From AC-32 sp963736055 (GTDB taxonomy: Bacteria; Actinomycetota; Thermoleophilia; Gaiellales; Gaiellaceae): a stretch of 64,000 nt of DNA. The notes below the pieces were generated by a model, which did no database searches, had not been told where the DNA came from, and saw only the letters and a list, made by a program, of their open reading frames with translations. How positions within the stretch are numbered: the first letter of the stretch is position 1; every line of letters starts with the position of its first letter. The position numbers and the translations under genes were made by a program. Where the stretch lies: contig CAVTNM010000008.1 in the NCBI GenBank assembly GCA_963736055.1, positions 1,178,001-1,242,000 on the forward strand, given 5' to 3'. Below, one piece after another: positions 10,183-17,823 of this stretch.

Positions 10183-10952
10183 CGGCGCTTCGCTACGGGA
10201 TCTCCGACACTCTCGTCCTGGCCAAGCGGAGCCTGCTCCGAATCCCGCGCCAGCCGGACCTGCTGGTCGGGTTCACGGTTCAGCCGATCCTCTTCATCCT
10301 GCTGTTCGTCTACGTGCTGGGCGGGGCGATCCAGACCCCGGGCTACGACTACGTCGACTACCTGATGCCCGGCATCATCGTCCAGTCGATCGCCTTCGGT
10401 GGCTTCGTGACGGCGCTCGGGCTGGCGGAAGACCTCAAGAAGGGGCTGATGGACCGGTTCCGCTCGCTGCCGATGACCAGCTCGGCCCTGCTGACCGGGC
10501 GGACGCTCGGCGACGTCGTCACCAACATCTTCCAGCTCGTCGTGATGTTCACCGTCGGGCTGCTGATCGGCTTCAACTTCTCGAGCAGCGTCGGTGAGGT
10601 GATCGCCGGGATCGCGCTGCTCCTGTTGATCGGCTACGCGTTCTCGTGGGTGTTCGCCTTCATCGGCCTCTCGTCGTCCTCGCCGGAGGCGTCGAACGCG
10701 TACGGGTTCACGATCCTCTTCCCGGTCACCTTCGTCTCGTCGGCGTTCGTGCCCGTCGACTCGATGCCGAGCTGGCTCCAGCCGATCGCGGAGCACAATC
10801 CGTTCACCTACATGGTGAACGCCGCCCGCGCGCTGTTCCTCGGGATTCCGGCCGGCGACAACGTCTGGCTGGCGCTGGTCTGGACGCTCGCGATCATTGC
10901 GGTCTTCGCGCCCCTCTCGGCGTGGCGCTACCGCCGCGTCGTGACGGTGTAG
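10179..10952 (+). CDS. ABC-2 type transporter permease, DrrB type
   Basis: 257-residue membrane subunit paired with the preceding ATPase. Six hydrophobic segments are visible. The D-Y-V-D-Y-L-M-P-G-I motif in the first outside loop, the G-L-M-D-R-F-R-S-L-P-M segment and the late P-V-D-S-M-P-S-W-L-Q-P-I-A-E-H-N-P motif are classic for DrrB/ABC-2 permeases. GTG 10179 overlaps the expected ATPase stop. The pair exports an unknown small molecule, possibly a hydrophobic drug or lipid. Confidence 0.9.
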   Translation: MTALRYGISDTLVLAKRSLLRIPRQPDLLVGFTVQPILFILLFVYVLGGAIQTPGYDYVDYLMPGIIVQSIAFGGFVTALGLAEDLKKGLMDRFRSLPMTSSALLTGRTLGDVVTNIFQLVVMFTVGLLIGFNFSSSVGEVIAGIALLLLIGYAFSWVFAFIGLSSSSPEASNAYGFTILFPVTFVSSAFVPVDSMPSWLQPIAEHNPFTYMVNAARALFLGIPAGDNVWLALVWTLAIIAVFAPLSAWRYRRVVTV

Positions 10953-11117
10953 CCAGGCGAGCACCGGTCTCGGCGGCTGACGCGCGATCGCCCCGCCGAG
11001 CGATGAGGTGCCACGCCTCGAGCTCGCCCTTCCCCTTGACCGCGATCGTCCCCCGCGGCTCGCCGACCAGCGGCCTCGCGACGAACAGCGCGACGAGGCC
11101 TTTCCAAGCGCGGCTCA
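10894..11117 (-). CDS. Small ORF resembling a nucleotidyl-cyclase C-terminus
   Basis: An ATG at 11117 follows a strong Shine-Dalgarno GGGGAGG on the minus strand. The first ~44 residues include R-G-T-I-A-V-K-G-K-G-E-L-E-A-W-H-L, close to the segment that ends class III adenylate/guanylate cyclase domains. The catalytic part is missing, so this is either a remnant or an independent small protein. The tail is Arg/Ala-rich and overlaps the permease 3' end by 59 nt. The rest of the 10953-11327 gap shows no other gene. Confidence 0.3.
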
Positions 11118-11327
11118 TGGTTTGTCCTCCCCGTCCCGGGACTGGCGACACTCTACGGCTTCGCGAGAGCCGTCAGCTTCGTGAGAGGGAGCCCGCGGCA
11201 CGGCGGCGGGGCGGGGCCAGAGAGAGAAGAACCGGCCGAAGCCGTCTGCTTGGGGAGCGGACTTCGGATGTGGCGATGCGACTGACCAGGGCCTGCGTTC
11301 TCTCCCACACGACGACGATGGCGAACG

Positions 11328-11873
11328 CTAACCCGGCGCCTCCGGAAGCCAGCCTTCCTCGTAGCGGCAGCGCGAGAAGCTCGGGAACGGCCGGTACGCC
11401 TCCTGGGGCTTGGTCGTCTCCTGCTCGACGCCCGCGTTGTGCGCGAGCGCCAGATCGTCGATCGGGTAGACGATCCCCTTGCGTCCGGCGCGACCTCCGA
11501 CGGCGAGTACGACCGACGGGCTGTTCCCCGCGCCGACGATCATGTGGCTCGTCCCGCCGGGGCAGTGGAAGAAGTCCCAGGCTCGAAGCGTGCGCTCCTG
11601 CCCCTCGACGAGCAGCAGGCACTCGCCGGCGAGCACGAGAAAGTCCTCCTGCGCACGCTCGCGGTGGTACAGGCCGATCGGCTGCCCGGGCTGGAGCACG
11701 CTGACGTTGATCCCGAATTGGCGAAAGGGGCGCTTTCCCTCGAAGTCGCAGTAGTGGCCGAAGTGCCCGGTGTTGCGCCAGCGGCTCTCGCGCGCGTTCA
11801 GCACGAACCAGCCGTCGCCGTCGGCGACGAGGCCGAACTTCGTCTCGCGCAACGGCAGTTCCGGCACGACCAT
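11328..11873 (-). CDS. Cupin domain protein
   Basis: 181-residue cytoplasmic protein with one cupin barrel. The metal-site motifs are partly recognisable: P-I-G-L-Y-H-R-E-R-A-Q-E-D-F-L-V-L-A-G-E in the middle and P-G-G-T-S-H-M-I in the second half. These give His and Glu ligands as in many cupins. ATG 11873 was chosen over the longer frame because a -10 box, TATCGT, sits 9 nt upstream of it (11883-11888, minus strand). Role unknown. Confidence 0.7.
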   Translation of the reverse strand: MVVPELPLRETKFGLVADGDGWFVLNARESRWRNTGHFGHYCDFEGKRPFRQFGINVSVLQPGQPIGLYHRERAQEDFLVLAGECLLLVEGQERTLRAWDFFHCPGGTSHMIVGAGNSPSVVLAVGGRAGRKGIVYPIDDLALAHNAGVEQETTKPQEAYRPFPSFSRCRYEEGWLPEAPG

Positions 11874-11882
11874 GCATGGCAG

Positions 11883-11888
11883 ACGATA
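11883..11888 (-). promoter_or_regulatory. -10 box TATCGT of the cupin gene
   Basis: Minus-strand TATCGT lies 9 nt before the ATG at 11873, with no Shine-Dalgarno sequence between. This fits the short or absent leaders common in the window. Confidence 0.4.
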
Positions 11889-12032
11889 TTCCTGTCTGCC
11901 CGAGGGAATAGCACCGAGCCCAGCGACACGCAGCCCGCGCGCTTCGACTTCAGGCACTACTGGGGCACGGTCTCCCCGGCTGGTCGCGGCTCGGCAGAAC
12001 GAGCTTCAGGCGAGTTACGGGGAGTTCGAAAG

Positions 12033-12058
12033 ACGGGAGCGACGGGACTCGAACCCGC
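12033..12058. repeat. 26-bp direct repeat of a tRNA 3' end (copy 1)
   Basis: This stretch is identical to 16102-16127, which is the T-arm and acceptor 3' strand of the tRNA-Asp gene. The neighbouring bases do not complete a tRNA: no matching acceptor 5' strand (GGGAGCG) occurs within ~110 nt on the minus strand. It is therefore a tRNA fragment. It lies downstream of the tRNA 3' end in the geometry of an attachment-site pair. Apart from this fragment and the cupin promoter, the 11874-12220 gap holds nothing I recognise. Confidence 0.6.
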
Positions 12059-12220
12059 AGTTCCCGACCGTCGAGGTGAGAGAGCCTCGGGCACGCGACG
12101 ACTAGCCGCGACACGCTGAGGCCCGAAGCGTGGCGGCGCCCTTAGCCTGACTGCCGGGACGGCGCTCGTGGCGGCTTGGCTTCGGGACTCTTGTGCCGAA
12201 CGATGCAAGAATGGCGATGG

Positions 12221-14998
12221 ATGGCTGTGGAGGTCATCGGCCGCGAGCAAGAGCTTGAAGAGCTTGGACGCTTCCTCGACGCCGTTGACAGGCTCCCGGC
12301 TGCGCTCGTACTCGAGGGGTCGCCGGGCATCGGCAAGACTGTGCTCTGGCGCGCCGGCCTCGATCTTGCCCGCGCGCGTGGCTTTCGGGTCATCGCTGCG
12401 ATTCCGGCGTCGGCCGAGACACGGCTTTCGCTCTCGGCTGTTGTCGATCTGCTTGCTCCGGTGCTCGCCGATGTGTTGCCGGCGCTGCCCGCGCCGCAGC
12501 GGCGGGCGCTCGAGGTCGCTCTCCTGCTCGCCGAGCCCGAGGGGTCGCTTCCGGACGCGCGCGCTCTGGACGCTGCGCTGCTGAGCGCGCTGCGTGTTCT
12601 CGCGGGTGATCCCTTGCTTGTCGCTGTGGATGATGTGCAGTGGCTCGACGGAGCTTCCGCAGCCGCGCTCACATTCGCTGTGCGCCGCCTGCGTGACGAG
12701 CCGATCGCTCTTCTGCTCACCCGGCGACTGCAGGAGGGAAGGTCTCCGGGACCGCTCGACCTCGACCGCGCATCTACTCCCGTCCGGATTGAACGCTTGA
12801 CCGTGGGGCCGCTCAGCATGGGCGCACTGCACAAGGTGATCCAATCGGGACTGGAGGTTTCGCTCCCTCGCCCGCTGATGCGCCGCGTCTATGAGACGTC
12901 CGGTGGCAATCCGTTTTTCGCCCTTGAGTTGGGGCGTGCCGTCATGCGTCGCGGCGGCGAGATCGATCCCGGTGCAGCGCTGCCGCTTCCGGAGGAATTG
13001 CTCTCCCTCGTCTCGGACCGACTCGCAGCGCTTCCAGATGAAACGGGTTCCGCTCTCACTGCCGTGGCGGCGGTCTCACAACCAACCACGCGTCTGATCA
13101 ACGCGGTCGTGGATGACGGTATGGCTGCCCTCGAGGCCGCGGTTGACGCGAATGTCGTTGTGGTTAGCGGAGACCGGATCGCCTTCACTCATCCGTTGCT
13201 CGCGTCCGCCGCGTACCTCATGGCCCCACTAAGCAGACGCCGAGAGCTTCACCGGCGTCTCGCATCGCTCGTCGGCGAACCCGAAGAGCGAGCTCGGCAC
13301 CTCGCGCTCGTCGCAGACGCTCCGGATGAGGACGTCGCGCAGGTGCTTGAAAAGGGAGCACGGCAAGCCTTCGAGCGCGGCGCTCCGACCGCCGCAGCTG
13401 ATTTGTCCGCCCTCGCTCGCCGGCTGACGCCGGCCGATGCGGCGGGGGGCGCGCGCCGCCGCAGCCTCGCCGAGGCGGAGTACGCGCTCCAGGCCGGAGA
13501 TCCGGAACGCGTCCAGGAGGTACTCGAAGACGTGCTAGCCGTGTCACCGCCCGGCTCGGCGCGGGCGGAGGCGCTTTCCTACCTCGGCCGTTACTACATG
13601 TCCGGGATCGATTGGCGTAAGTCCGCGGAGGTGCTCTGGGACGCGCTTCGAGAGGCAGGCACCGACACGCTCGTGCGTGCCCGCTGCGAGCTGGAGCTGG
13701 CAGTCACACTTCTCCTCCTTCGAGCCGACATGCACGACGTTGCATCACACGCCCGGACTGCCGCAGGGCTCGCAGAACAGGTCGGCGAACTTGCGGTCTT
13801 GGGTGAGGCTCTGGCGATCCAGGCTGAAAGCGAGTTCCTGCTCGGCCGCCCGCCCGCCCCCGCCGTTCGCGAGCGTGCCCTCGAACTCGAGCAATCGATG
13901 GACGACACGTTCCCCGTAGTGCGGCCGAGCTCGTTCTTCGCTTACGTGGACGCGCTCGCGGATCGCCGCGTTCGCGCGCTCGCCGCTTACGATCAGCTCT
14001 GCGCGCGCGCCAACGAGCACGGGGACGAGAGCTCCCTCGCCTGGCTGTTGCTTCGCGCCGCGCTCGTCGAGGTCTCGACTGGAGCATGGCAGCAGGCCGA
14101 GCACAGAATCGCAGAGGCCGAGGAAATCGTCGTTCAGACCGGCCAGTCGGCAAACCACGCCCTGGCACTCGCGACGCGGGCTCTCCTGGAGGCCCACCTC
14201 GGCCATGTCCCGTCCGCCCGGACGGCCGGCGTCGCCGCGCTCGAGCTTGCAGATCGTACGGGCGCTGCCATCCCACGGTGGATCGCGATTACGGCGCTCG
14301 GCTTCCTCGAGCTGTCGCTCGATCGATGGGCCGAAGCGGAGACCACTCTCACCCCGTTGGTAGCGCAGACCCGCGCCGCCTCGATCGGCGAGCCAGGTGA
14401 GCTGCGATTCCTTCCTGACCTGATAGAGACGCTCATCGCCCTTGGATTGATCGAGGACGCAGCAAGGCACCTCGAGTTCCTCGAGGAGCGTGCGCGTGCG
14501 ACCCGGCGTCTCTCGGCGCTGGCTGCTGCCGGCCGCTGTCGGGCGTTGATCGCCTTGACCGAAGGAGACGTGGCCGGTTCGCTCGCTGCCGTCGAGCGCG
14601 CGCTTGGCCTGCAGGACCGACTCGAGATGACGTTCGAGCGCGCGCGAACTCGGCTTGTTCTAGGCGTAGTTCGCAGGCGGGCGCTACAGATGCGCGACGC
14701 CCGGACGGCGCTGAGCGAAGCCCTCGCAGCGTTCGACGAGCTTGGCGCGCGGCTTTGGTCCGAGAAGGCGCGCCGTGAACTGGCCCGGATCGGCGGGCGC
14801 ACAGCAGCCGGCACCGCGCTGACCGCCAGCGAGGAGCGCGTGGCCGCCCTCGTCGCCGAAGGCCTGACGAACAAGCAAGTAGCGGGCAGGCTCTTCGTCA
14901 CCGATCGCACCGTCGAGGGCCACCTCTCGCGCATCTACGCAAAGCTCGGGCTCCGCTCGCGTGCCGAGCTTGCCGCCCGCTTCGCCCTGAAGAGCTAG
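12221..14998 (+). CDS. STAND-type LuxR family transcriptional regulator (AAA + LuxR HTH)
   Basis: 925-residue cytoplasmic regulator. The N-terminal AAA/STAND ATPase starts V-I-G-R-E-Q-E-L and has Walker A G-S-P-G-I-G-K-T near residue 33 and Walker B L-V-A-V-D-D-V-Q-W-L-D near 135. The G-G-N-P-F-F-A-L-E-L sensor motif follows, then a long TPR-like helical region (~400-850). The C-terminal LuxR/NarL helix-turn-helix reads L-T-A-S-E-E-R-V-A...L-T-N-K-Q-V-A...T-V-E-G-H-L-S-R-I-Y-A-K-L-G. ATG 12221 was chosen because it puts the ATPase motif right at the N-terminus; ATG 12203 is also possible. It is a paralogue of the regulator at 17824 and, like it, is followed by a promoter with the AGGG box. 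Confidence 0.9.
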   Translation: MAVEVIGREQELEELGRFLDAVDRLPAALVLEGSPGIGKTVLWRAGLDLARARGFRVIAAIPASAETRLSLSAVVDLLAPVLADVLPALPAPQRRALEVALLLAEPEGSLPDARALDAALLSALRVLAGDPLLVAVDDVQWLDGASAAALTFAVRRLRDEPIALLLTRRLQEGRSPGPLDLDRASTPVRIERLTVGPLSMGALHKVIQSGLEVSLPRPLMRRVYETSGGNPFFALELGRAVMRRGGEIDPGAALPLPEELLSLVSDRLAALPDETGSALTAVAAVSQPTTRLINAVVDDGMAALEAAVDANVVVVSGDRIAFTHPLLASAAYLMAPLSRRRELHRRLASLVGEPEERARHLALVADAPDEDVAQVLEKGARQAFERGAPTAAADLSALARRLTPADAAGGARRRSLAEAEYALQAGDPERVQEVLEDVLAVSPPGSARAEALSYLGRYYMSGIDWRKSAEVLWDALREAGTDTLVRARCELELAVTLLLLRADMHDVASHARTAAGLAEQVGELAVLGEALAIQAESEFLLGRPPAPAVRERALELEQSMDDTFPVVRPSSFFAYVDALADRRVRALAAYDQLCARANEHGDESSLAWLLLRAALVEVSTGAWQQAEHRIAEAEEIVVQTGQSANHALALATRALLEAHLGHVPSARTAGVAALELADRTGAAIPRWIAITALGFLELSLDRWAEAETTLTPLVAQTRAASIGEPGELRFLPDLIETLIALGLIEDAARHLEFLEERARATRRLSALAAAGRCRALIALTEGDVAGSLAAVERALGLQDRLEMTFERARTRLVLGVVRRRALQMRDARTALSEALAAFDELGARLWSEKARRELARIGGRTAAGTALTASEERVAALVAEGLTNKQVAGRLFVTDRTVEGHLSRIYAKLGLRSRAELAARFALKS

Positions 14999-15010
14999 CC
15001 AGAGCAAAGT

Positions 15011-15054
15011 CAGGGGGTTTCCACCTACCGAGCGTGGCGGCGGCCGCCTAGCGT
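15011..15054 (+). promoter_or_regulatory. AGGG-box promoter (copy A) after the first STAND-LuxR gene
   Basis: CAGGG begins at 15011 and the -10 box TAGCGT at 15049, exactly 38 bp later. The box is 7 nt before GTG 15062. The same 38-bp spacing occurs at 20583 and 21126. No TTGACA-like -35 is present, which suggests activation by a bound regulator, plausibly a LuxR protein. Confidence 0.55.
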
Positions 15055-15061
15055 CGAGGGC

Positions 15062-15334
15062 GTGCCGAGCTACCTCGTCGAAACCTACCTCGCTCGTAGC
15101 CAGGCGGGAGAGCGTGCCGCCCGCGAGCGGCGGGCACAAACGGCCGCGGAGCAGCTGACGCATGAGGGGCCAAGCGTCCGCCTCCAACGCTCGATCTACG
15201 TTCCCGAGGACGAGATCTGCTTCTTCGTCTTCGACGCCCCTTCGGGCCGGGAGGCTGTGCTCGCCGCGCAGCTCGCCGAGCTCGATGCGATCCGTGTCGT
15301 CGAGGCCGTCTCGTCCCGAAAGGAGGAGACATGA
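15062..15334 (+). CDS. Small DUF4242-like protein
   Basis: 90-residue soluble protein beginning P-S-Y-L-V-E-T-Y-L and containing R-S-I-Y-V-P-E-D-E-I-C-F-F-V-F-D-A-P-S. This is the pattern of DUF4242/SCO4226-like ferredoxin-fold proteins common in actinobacteria, some of which bind nickel. GTG 15062 follows the TAGCGT box by 7 nt. The stop overlaps the next ATG (ATGA), so it is translated together with the cupin. Confidence 0.6.
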   Translation: MPSYLVETYLARSQAGERAARERRAQTAAEQLTHEGPSVRLQRSIYVPEDEICFFVFDAPSGREAVLAAQLAELDAIRVVEAVSSRKEET

Positions 15335-15861
15335 GGAGGAAGTGGGTACTGGCCGTTCTCGTCGGCGTCATGGGCGCCGGCCTCTACGCGGGGCACGTCC
15401 TGGCGACGTCGAGCTCGGGCCTGACATCTACGATCTACGCGAAGTCGCTCTTCGAGCCGGTCAAGCTGAAGGGCTTTGCGCTGTTGCCGGATGCGCAGAA
15501 GACGGGCCGCTTCCACTGGCCCAAGTACTGGAGCGTCCGGCTCAAGACGCACGGGCTGACCGACGCCTACGTGGTCGACAACAAGATCGCGCCAGGCGGG
15601 ACGACCGGCTGGCACTCCCACCCCGGCCCGAGCATGATCTTCGTGGTTGCAGGGACGGTGACCAACTACGAAGGCGACGACCCGACCTGCACGGGTCACG
15701 CCTACAGCGCCGGAAGCGGGTTTACGGACGCGGGCGGAAGCGACGTGCACATGCTCCGCAACGAGGGCTCGGTCCCGGCGGAGACGATCGCCGTGCAGTT
15801 CCTGCCGACCGGCGCCGATCGGCGGACCGACAAGCCCGACCCCGGCAACTGCACTTCCTGA
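15331..15861 (+). CDS. Membrane-anchored or secreted cupin protein
   Basis: 176 residues: an N-terminal hydrophobic segment (~5-27) acting as signal or anchor, then a cupin barrel. The metal motif is G-W-H-S-H-P-G-P-S-M-I-F-V-V-A-G-T-V near residue 95, giving two His ligands, and a later D-V-H-M-L-R-N-E-G supplies another. Two cysteines (C-T-G and the C-terminal N-C-T-S) could form a disulfide outside the cell. It is translationally coupled to the DUF4242-like gene and ends before a shared bidirectional terminator. Confidence 0.75.
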   Translation: MRRKWVLAVLVGVMGAGLYAGHVLATSSSGLTSTIYAKSLFEPVKLKGFALLPDAQKTGRFHWPKYWSVRLKTHGLTDAYVVDNKIAPGGTTGWHSHPGPSMIFVVAGTVTNYEGDDPTCTGHAYSAGSGFTDAGGSDVHMLRNEGSVPAETIAVQFLPTGADRRTDKPDPGNCTS

Positions 15862-15881
15862 GGACGGCGGACAGGGTCAAT

Positions 15882-15911
15882 GGAAAGAGCCCCGTCTCCG
15901 GGGCTCTTTCC
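15882..15911. terminator. Bidirectional hairpin terminator
   Basis: A perfect 13-bp stem (GGAAAGAGCCCCG paired with its complement) closes a TCTC loop. It lies after the cupin stop on the plus strand and just after the RNase P RNA 3' end on the minus strand, so it can serve both. Confidence 0.75.
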
Positions 15912-15912
15912 G

Positions 15913-16101
15913 TCGCAGGCCTGTAAGCCGGATTCTGACGAGGATGACCATCCTTCTTTGCGGCTCACCTCGGCTCCTCGGCGGCCGCGTCAACGGAGCC
16001 TGTTCGCCTTGCACCGGACGCGTTTGGCTAGCAGCCGTGTCGCCATGGCGCTGGTGGGTTCTTACCCCACCGTTTCACCCTTGCCGTCGACGTCGGGGAA
16101 T
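15913..16101 (-). ncRNA. rnpB: RNase P RNA, 3' part only (5' part missing)
   Basis: On the minus strand this carries hallmark 3'-half elements of bacterial class A RNase P RNA. GGGTGAAACGGTG is followed by the GGTGGG-GTAAGAA-CCCACC hairpin (about 16053-16080), then a GCAAGGCGAACAGG stretch (15999-16012) and the closing CAGAATCCGGCTTA (15924-15937). The 5' part is absent: the GAGGAAAGTCC element and the P1-P4 5' strands should lie at higher coordinates, but the tRNA-Asp gene begins there at once. The element is therefore truncated at about the P8/P9 region, by rearrangement or by misassembly. A complete rnpB should exist elsewhere if the cell is viable. Confidence 0.8.
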
Positions 16102-16102
16102 A

Positions 16103-16176
<74 letters not shown>

Positions 16177-16198
16177 GGGAGCGGGGGACAGTCTAGCG

Positions 16199-16630
16199 CT
16201 AGCCGATCTCGGTCAGACCGAGCTGACGCAGCATCGTGATCGAGTCCGAGTAGACGTCCTTGCGTGCCACGAGGCCGTCGCGGATCGGGATCACGTCCAT
16301 GCCGCGGTACTCGACCTTCTTGCCGGTCGGGGCGACCTCGATCCCCGAGCGGGTCATCGTGCCCTCGTGCGTCCCGCGCGCGGTCCACTCCTGGACGACG
16401 AGGTCTTCACGGATGTAGGCGCGGCGTGTCTCGAACGAGAGGTCCGGGAAGACCGAGAAGATGCCCGTGATCGCGCGGCCGATCTGCTCTCGTCCGACGT
16501 TCATGTCTCCCGTGACGTGGTTCTCGAAGACCGAGTCCTCGGTGTGCATCGCCACGATCGCGTCGACGTCGTGCGCACCCCAGGCCGCGTTGTAGCGGTC
16601 GATGAACTCCTGTAGCTCGGATCCGTTCAC
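16199..16630 (-). CDS. SnoaL-like/ester cyclase family protein (NTF2-like fold)
   Basis: 143-residue soluble protein with a helical start (F-I-D-R-Y-N-A-A-W-G-A-H-D-V-D-A-I) and the H-x-E-D-S-V-F-E strand typical of SnoaL-like NTF2-fold proteins. Some of these are polyketide cyclases or isomerases and many are uncharacterised. The GTG at 16630 lies 7 nt after the minus-strand -10 box TAGGCT, which overlaps the -10 box of the divergent protease gene. Confidence 0.7.
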   Translation of the reverse strand: MNGSELQEFIDRYNAAWGAHDVDAIVAMHTEDSVFENHVTGDMNVGREQIGRAITGIFSVFPDLSFETRRAYIREDLVVQEWTARGTHEGTMTRSGIEVAPTGKKVEYRGMDVIPIRDGLVARKDVYSDSITMLRQLGLTEIG

Positions 16631-16636
16631 GGCGGC

Positions 16637-16643
16637 TAGCCTA
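16637..16643. promoter_or_regulatory. Shared divergent -10 box TAGCCTA
   Basis: TAGCCT (16637-16642) is the plus-strand -10 box, 9 nt before GTG 16652. TAGGCT on the minus strand (16643-16638) is 7 nt before GTG 16630. The two boxes share five base pairs, so RNA polymerase can hardly open both promoters at once. Confidence 0.45.
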
Positions 16644-16651
16644 ACCCGCTC

Positions 16652-17779
16652 GTGACGATCGTCGACTGGCTGGCGCTCGCCCTGGTCGTGCTCGCAGCGC
16701 TCGGCGGAGCGGTGCAGGGCCTCGTCTGGAGCGGTCTCTCACTCGCAGGGCTGATCGGAGGCGCGTTCCTCGGCTCGCGACTGGCCTCGCTCGTCTTGAC
16801 CAACGGCTCGCATTCGCCCTACGCGCCGCTGGTGGCGCTGGTCGCCGCCGTCGTGTTCGGGGTCACGTTCGAGCTGATCGGCAGCACGCTCGGCGCATTC
16901 ATTCGCGGACGAGAGCGTGCGCGGAGCCTGCAGCTCCTGGACTCCGGCGGCGGCGTCGTGGCGGGAGCCCTGATCGGTCTCGGCGTGGTCTGGGTGCTCG
17001 GAGCGATGGCCCTCCAGCTTCCGGGGCAGGTTCAGCTGCGCCGGGCCGCCCAGCGCTCGGTGGTGCTCCAGCGCCTGAACTCGATCGTGCCCCCGCGGAC
17101 GCTCCTGAACGCCCTTGCGCGGATCGACCCGTTTCCGTTGCTGGCCGGGCCGCCTGTGCCTGCGACCCCGCCCGACCCGCGGGTGCTCGGCCGGCCAGGG
17201 GTGCGGGCCGCGGCCCCGAGCGTCGTGCGGATTCTCGGCACCGCGTGCGGCCTCGGCATCGAGGGGAGCGGCTGGGTCGCGCGTCCTGGCCTGGTCGTGA
17301 CCGCCGCCCATGTCGTGGCCGGCGAGGACGACACGACCGTCACCTCGGCGGCAGGGACGTTCCGCGCCGAGGCGGTCCGGTTCGACCCGCAGAACGACAT
17401 CGCGGTGCTGCATGTGCCGGGACTGAGCTCCGATCCGCTCCGTCTCGTCGATCCGCGTCCCGGTACGCCCGTGGCGATCGTCGGCTATCCGGAGAACGGC
17501 CCTCTGGATGCCGTGCCGGGGCGGATCGGCAGCACCGCGACCGTTCTGGCCGAGGATGCCTACGGCCGCCGAACGACCCGGACGGTGACGAGCATCGGCG
17601 GAGAAGTTCGCCACGGCGATTCGGGCGGACCGGCCGTGGATGCCTCGGGAGCGGTTCAGGTGACGGTCTTCGCCGCCCGGCTCGGGGGCCCGGGCGGCTA
17701 CGGAGTGCCGTCCTCGATCGTGCGGCGGGAGCTCGACGGCGCGCATGGCCCGGTCTCGACCGGGCCATGCGCGCGCTAG
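16652..17779 (+). CDS. MarP-like membrane serine protease (CvpA domain + trypsin-like)
   Basis: 375 residues. The N-terminal ~160 residues hold four hydrophobic helices of the CvpA/colicin V production type. A trypsin-like domain follows with His in V-V-T-A-A-H-V-V (~215), Asp in N-D-I-A-V-L-H-V (~250) and Ser in G-D-S-G-G-P-A-V (~325), so the triad is complete. Two cysteines (T-A-C-G and G-P-C-A-R) may form a disulfide. This is the layout of Mycobacterium tuberculosis MarP (Rv3671c), a periplasmic protease needed for acid resistance. The last codons lie inside a hairpin at 17741-17772. Confidence 0.85.
   Translation: MTIVDWLALALVVLAALGGAVQGLVWSGLSLAGLIGGAFLGSRLASLVLTNGSHSPYAPLVALVAAVVFGVTFELIGSTLGAFIRGRERARSLQLLDSGGGVVAGALIGLGVVWVLGAMALQLPGQVQLRRAAQRSVVLQRLNSIVPPRTLLNALARIDPFPLLAGPPVPATPPDPRVLGRPGVRAAAPSVVRILGTACGLGIEGSGWVARPGLVVTAAHVVAGEDDTTVTSAAGTFRAEAVRFDPQNDIAVLHVPGLSSDPLRLVDPRPGTPVAIVGYPENGPLDAVPGRIGSTATVLAEDAYGRRTTRTVTSIGGEVRHGDSGGPAVDASGAVQVTVFAARLGGPGGYGVPSSIVRRELDGAHGPVSTGPCAR
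17741..17772 (+). terminator. Hairpin inside the 3' end of the protease gene
   Basis: A perfect 14-bp GC-rich stem with a CTCG tetraloop ends five bases before the protease stop codon. No T-run follows. It may end transcription or slow RNA decay ahead of the next regulator gene. Confidence 0.45.
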
Positions 17780-17823
17780 GTGGACGCGGCTTGGCTCGCC
17801 TCGTAGCATTTACCACGAAGCTG

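Noticed and set aside
12033..12125. A second tRNA gene (Glu-like anticodon loop CTCTCAC on the minus strand)
   Set aside because: The T-arm and acceptor 3' strand are per
12059..16101. A functional integrative element
   Set aside because: The repeat geometry fits, but there is no integrase, excisionase or replication gene, so mobility is not claimed.
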